Positions 11,217-14,172 of a stretch of DNA of 14,172 nt are shown piece after piece (the first letter of the stretch is position 1; each line of letters starts with the position of its first letter). Source of the DNA: JBCDKH01 sp964388485 (GTDB lineage Bacteria; Planctomycetota; Phycisphaerae; Tepidisphaerales; Tepidisphaeraceae). A model generated the notes under the pieces. That model was given only the letters and a program-made list of their open reading frames with translations. It had not been told where the DNA came from and made no database searches. Location of the stretch: contig CAYMAS010000067.1 in assembly GCA_964388485.1 (NCBI GenBank), positions 1 to 14,172 of the forward strand. The letters run 5' to 3'. Position numbers and translations under genes: made by a program.

Positions 11217-13754
11217 ATGCCCTGCCCGCGCCTCCCGATGCCGCACCCGAAGCTCTACCGCGCTGTCTCGCCCGTCTTTCACACCGAGCGTCTCGAACAC
11301 CGCCGGCTGCTGGCCTCGATCAGCGGCAACCTGTTCAACGACATCGACAGCGACGGCCTACGCGACTTCTTCGAAGAGCCGCTCGTCGGCGTCGAGGTCT
11401 TCCTCGATACCGATGCCGACGGCATCATCGCCGCGGACGATCCGAGCGTCCTGACCGACGATGACGGCGGGTATCTCTTCGATAATCTCGATCCGGGCGT
11501 CTACGGCGTGAGCTACGACACGGGGGCAGAGAACACCACCGACTTCAGTCAGCCGCTGCTGCTGACGACGACCCCGGGCGTGACCGGGCGGGTGCTCGGC
11601 CCGACGCAAGGCTTTACGATCGACCTGATCTTCACGGATTCGGGCCTGACGGAGACGGAGCAGACGCTGATCGAGACGGCGGTCGGCAAGTGGTCGGAAG
11701 TCATCGCAGGGGATCTGCCGGACGTCACCGACGTGAGCGGTACGGTGGCGGAGTTGCGTGCCTTCTCCGACTTGCCCGATGCCGCCATCCAGGAGCTCGA
11801 AGCCCAGGGTCAGATCGATGATCTGGTCGTCTTCGTCAATGCCGATCCGGCAGACAGCGACGGCTTCAGCGGCAGGCTCGCTTCTGCGAGACCTTTGACC
11901 TTCCGGGATGCCAACGGCACGCTCCTGCCGTCGACGGGCGAGATCTTCTTTGATGTCGCTGACGTCTTTCGCAGCCGCGGCTTCGTCGAGACGGTTGTCC
12001 ACGAAGTGGGACACATTCTGGGCATCGGCTCCAGGGGCTGGAGGATCAACAACCTCGTCGATCAAGACCAAATCGATGCCGAGACGGCCTCCGCATCGCC
12101 TTCTCCGAACATTCCGTACACCGGTGTCGCGGCCCGCGAGCAGCGCAATCTGCTGTTCGGCATCGACCCGACTAGTGCCGAGGCCAACAGGCCCGTCGAG
12201 GCGGAAGCGGGTATCAGTTTCTTCGGGAGTCCGCAGGAAATTCGCTCGGGCAGCAGCTTTGGTCACTGGGACGAAGAGACCTTCGGCACCGAGCTGATGA
12301 CGCCGTTCGCCGAAGCACCCAACGGCGGACTCGACTTCGATCCCTTCGTTATCGAACCCTTCGCACCCTTGAGCCGACTCACGATCGGCGGGCTCGAAGA
12401 CGTCGGCTACGAAGTGATCTACGGCGCTGCCGAAAACTACGGGCCCCTGGACATCGGCCCGCTTCCAGGCGACCTGCTGCCTGAGCCGCCCGCTGGCGAT
12501 CTCGAGCGCCTGCCGTTCCAGTTTACGGTCGATCTGCCCGAAGCCGACACCGCCCGCACCGACGCCAACTTCGGCGTCCGGCTCAACAGCCCGCCCAGTC
12601 CCTTCTTCTTCAGCACGAACCTCCCCGCCGCCGCTCCCGGTACGGATGTGACGCTGCTGGCAGAGGTCGACACGACGCAAGACCAGGACTTCACCGGCGA
12701 CGTCGACTTCAACGATGCCCTCGTCGCCGTCTCCTTCTACTACGAAGACAACGGCCAACCTGGACTGCAGACGGCGCTCGATGTCGAACGCGGCCTGGCC
12801 ACTGCGCAGGACGTCTTCATCGGTGAGGACTTCGTTCCAGGCAACGGCTTCAGCCAGACCTTCGACACGACGGGCCTGGCCGACGGCGACTACCTCCTCT
12901 ATGCCGCCGGATATGACAACCTGCTCGCCCAGCGGGTGCGTCAGGCGAACATCACGATCGACTCCACGGCGACGGCCAATCCGGAGCGGCCGACCGACGT
13001 CCGAGCCCTCGGCCGCAGCCAGGATTCAATCACCGTCGTCTTCGACGACAACGCGACGAACGAGTTCGGCTACATCCTTCAGGTCGCCGAGAACGCCGGC
13101 CAGACACCCGTCAGCGGCGACGACTTCGAGAGCTTCGACCTCGCCTTCGCCGAAGGCCGACCGACCGAAGCCTTCACGTTCGTCGATCAGCTGCTCCTCG
13201 AACCGCAGGACGGCACCGGCCGCTACGAGTACGTCTACGAGTTGCCTGAGGGCGAGAACCCGAACGAGACACGCTTCTTCCGGGTCCGGGCGGTGAACAC
13301 GTTCGGCTCCAGCACCTTCGCCGGCCGCGTCGGTGGGACCACCCTCGGCGAGGGCGAGTTGCTGATCGATGACGACGATCCGGATCGCGTCTCGCTCGAC
13401 GGCGACTTTAATCGCATCGTCGACGACGCCGGCTTCGCCCTGAGCTACGCCGGCGGCAGCAGCGGATCGGCCACGTTCCGGCCGCTCTTTGGCGAAGACG
13501 GCCGGCCCGGTGCGGGCACCTACAACGTCCTCGTCAGCGTGCCGGATCTGAACGATCTCGGCGAGACGCGTCTGAGCGTCTTCAGCGACGGCGAACGCAT
13601 CAGCCGCGTCACGTTCGACGGCGACGACGCCGGCACGCAGGTGCTTCTGGCTCGTCTGGATCTTGAGGACGACACCCGCTTCGTCTTCGAGTCGACCGGC
13701 GACGGCTTGGCGGTGGCGGACACGGTTCGCCTGCTGCCGAGCGACGACGAGTAG
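11217..13754 (+). CDS. Exported leishmanolysin-like (M8) metallopeptidase, multidomain, LEPR-XLL type
   Basis: An 845-aa, strongly acidic, multidomain protein. Residues 26-33 read LEHRRLLA, a variant of the LEPR-XLL motif found near the N-terminus of large surface or secreted proteins of planctomycetes; no classical signal peptide is visible. Residues ~34-100 form an SdrD-B-like domain (GNLFNDIDSDGLRD, DTDADG, GGYLFDNLDPGVYGV), probably calcium-binding. Residues ~125-420 are a zincin: HEVGHILGIGS (H262, E263, H266), then FGHWDEETFGTELMTPF with a third ligand H350 and Met-turn M361, and SRLTIGGLEDVGYEVIY. That downstream pattern is characteristic of leishmanolysin family M8. An Ig-like region (~460-585), a fibronectin-III-like domain (~590-705) and a golvesin/xanthan-lyase-like C-terminal domain (~713-843) follow. 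It likely degrades or processes proteins at the cell surface or outside the cell (inference). ATG 11238 is an alternative start. Confidence 0.83.
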   Translation: MPCPRLPMPHPKLYRAVSPVFHTERLEHRRLLASISGNLFNDIDSDGLRDFFEEPLVGVEVFLDTDADGIIAADDPSVLTDDDGGYLFDNLDPGVYGVSYDTGAENTTDFSQPLLLTTTPGVTGRVLGPTQGFTIDLIFTDSGLTETEQTLIETAVGKWSEVIAGDLPDVTDVSGTVAELRAFSDLPDAAIQELEAQGQIDDLVVFVNADPADSDGFSGRLASARPLTFRDANGTLLPSTGEIFFDVADVFRSRGFVETVVHEVGHILGIGSRGWRINNLVDQDQIDAETASASPSPNIPYTGVAAREQRNLLFGIDPTSAEANRPVEAEAGISFFGSPQEIRSGSSFGHWDEETFGTELMTPFAEAPNGGLDFDPFVIEPFAPLSRLTIGGLEDVGYEVIYGAAENYGPLDIGPLPGDLLPEPPAGDLERLPFQFTVDLPEADTARTDANFGVRLNSPPSPFFFSTNLPAAAPGTDVTLLAEVDTTQDQDFTGDVDFNDALVAVSFYYEDNGQPGLQTALDVERGLATAQDVFIGEDFVPGNGFSQTFDTTGLADGDYLLYAAGYDNLLAQRVRQANITIDSTATANPERPTDVRALGRSQDSITVVFDDNATNEFGYILQVAENAGQTPVSGDDFESFDLAFAEGRPTEAFTFVDQLLLEPQDGTGRYEYVYELPEGENPNETRFFRVRAVNTFGSSTFAGRVGGTTLGEGELLIDDDDPDRVSLDGDFNRIVDDAGFALSYAGGSSGSATFRPLFGEDGRPGAGTYNVLVSVPDLNDLGETRLSVFSDGERISRVTFDGDDAGTQVLLARLDLEDDTRFVFESTGDGLAVADTVRLLPSDDE

Positions 13755-13803
13755 TCGCTCGTTCCATCCGAACACGCCATGAACATCGGCCGCCTCCGGG
13801 CGG

Positions 13804-13809
13804 TACGAT
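13804..13809 (+). promoter_or_regulatory. -10 element of radA
   Basis: TACGAT ends exactly 6 nt before the radA ATG. A weak -35-like TGAACA (13780-13785) lies 18 nt upstream. The 61-bp spacer after the peptidase gene also holds a small CCGCC-TCCG-GGCGG stem that could help end upstream transcription. Confidence 0.5.
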
Positions 13810-13815
13810 CTTCTC

Positions 13816-14172
13816 ATGGCCAAGGCGAAGCAACGCATTCAATTCGTCTGCAACGCCTGCGGCAGCGTTCATCCGAAGTGGATGGGCAAGTGCCCTGACT
13901 GCGGCCAATGGGACGCGCTCGAAGAGCAACGTGACATGCCCGTCGACGACCGACGCCTCCGGCTCGGAGCGGCGGACGGCGATCTGGCCAACGGTGCCGA
14001 GCCGGTGCGACTGCGGGACGTCAAGCCGGGCGAAGGCGCGGCACGATGGCCCAGCGGCATCGGCGAGTTCGACCGCGTCCTCGGCGGCGGGCTCGTCAGC
14101 GGCATGGCGGTGCTCGTCGGCGGCGAGCCGGGCATCGGCAAGTCCACGCTCCTCCTCCAGGCCGCCGCCCGC
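13816..14172 (+). CDS. radA: DNA repair protein RadA, 5' part (cut by window end)
   Basis: The first 119 codons of RadA (Sms), a RecA-like ATPase that drives branch migration during homologous recombination and repair; the full protein is usually about 450 aa. The N-terminal four-cysteine zinc finger is intact: CNAC (C12, C15) and CPDC (C26, C29), with HPKWMGK between as in the family. A linker follows, then the start of the ATPase core: PSGIGEFDRVLGGGLVSG (79-96) and the Walker A box GEPGIGKST (103-111). The reading frame is open to the last base of the window, so the truncation is only the window boundary. The ATG at 13816 gives the expected N-terminus, and TACGAT lies 6 nt upstream. It may be transcribed on its own. 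Confidence 0.95.
   Translation, partial: MAKAKQRIQFVCNACGSVHPKWMGKCPDCGQWDALEEQRDMPVDDRRLRLGAADGDLANGAEPVRLRDVKPGEGAARWPSGIGEFDRVLGGGLVSGMAVLVGGEPGIGKSTLLLQAAAR

Noticed and set aside
11358..12758. 466-codon minus-strand open frame
   Set aside because: It is antisense to the M8 peptidase gene, whose plus-strand frame carries coherent domains and zinc ligands.
1..14172. CRISPR arrays, tRNA/rRNA genes, insertion sequences, prophage or attachment sites
   Set aside because: No regularly spaced repeats, transposase or integrase frames, or recognisable RNA-gene sequence were seen on either strand.

Overview
The window is GC-rich bacterial chromosomal DNA, coding on both strands with very short gaps. 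It most likely comes from a planctomycete, plausibly of the Phycisphaerae. The clues are a large secreted protein with an LEPR-XLL-type N-terminal motif (read here as LEHRRLLA) plus SdrD-B-like and golvesin-like domains, a DUF3467 protein, and two copies of a small unnamed family I associate with planctomycetes. This assignment is inference from protein content; there is no rRNA or other marker gene.

Layout. 1-2.1 kb: minus-strand genes read thiG (thiazole synthase), a DUF104/AF2212-like antitoxin, a VapC-type PIN toxin and a 76-aa unknown protein. A paralogue of that unknown protein lies at 1858-2118 on the plus strand, divergent from thiG across 31 bp. 2.1-6.3 kb, plus strand: deoC, then a three-gene surface-glycan cluster (membrane GT-C glycosyltransferase, GtrB/DPM1-like GT2 enzyme with two C-terminal membrane helices, class I methyltransferase). 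Its last two genes overlap by ATGA. 6.3-9.2 kb: mreB (minus), divergent thiS (plus), and a GlcD-type FAD oxidase (minus). 9.2-9.5 kb: a divergent spacer with an 82-bp double-palindromic REP-like element. 9.5-11.0 kb: the DUF3467 gene (plus) converging on an amidohydrolase-2 gene (minus) across a strong hairpin. 11.2-13.75 kb: an 845-aa exported leishmanolysin-like (M8) metallopeptidase with adhesive/beta-sandwich domains. 13.8 kb to the end: the 5' part of radA.

How genes work together. thiG and thiS encode partners in thiamine thiazole synthesis but sit 5.6 kb apart under separate promoters. The antitoxin/toxin pair is translationally coupled (GTGA overlap) and seems to have its own promoter inside the end of thiG. 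The GT-C, GT2 and methyltransferase genes look like one pathway that loads a sugar on a polyprenyl carrier, transfers it outside the membrane and methylates a sugar or lipid intermediate; the substrate is unknown.

The most striking whole-window pattern is in the start sites. Ten start codons have an exact TANNNT hexamer ending 5-8 nt upstream and lack a clear AGGAGG-type ribosome binding site. An eleventh (position 246) has a near match. This is the architecture of leaderless or nearly leaderless transcripts. The three other uncoupled genes (mreB, DUF3467, M8 peptidase) instead have recognisable -35/-10 pairs about 80-100 nt upstream. I found no tRNA, rRNA, CRISPR array, insertion sequence or convincing riboswitch.
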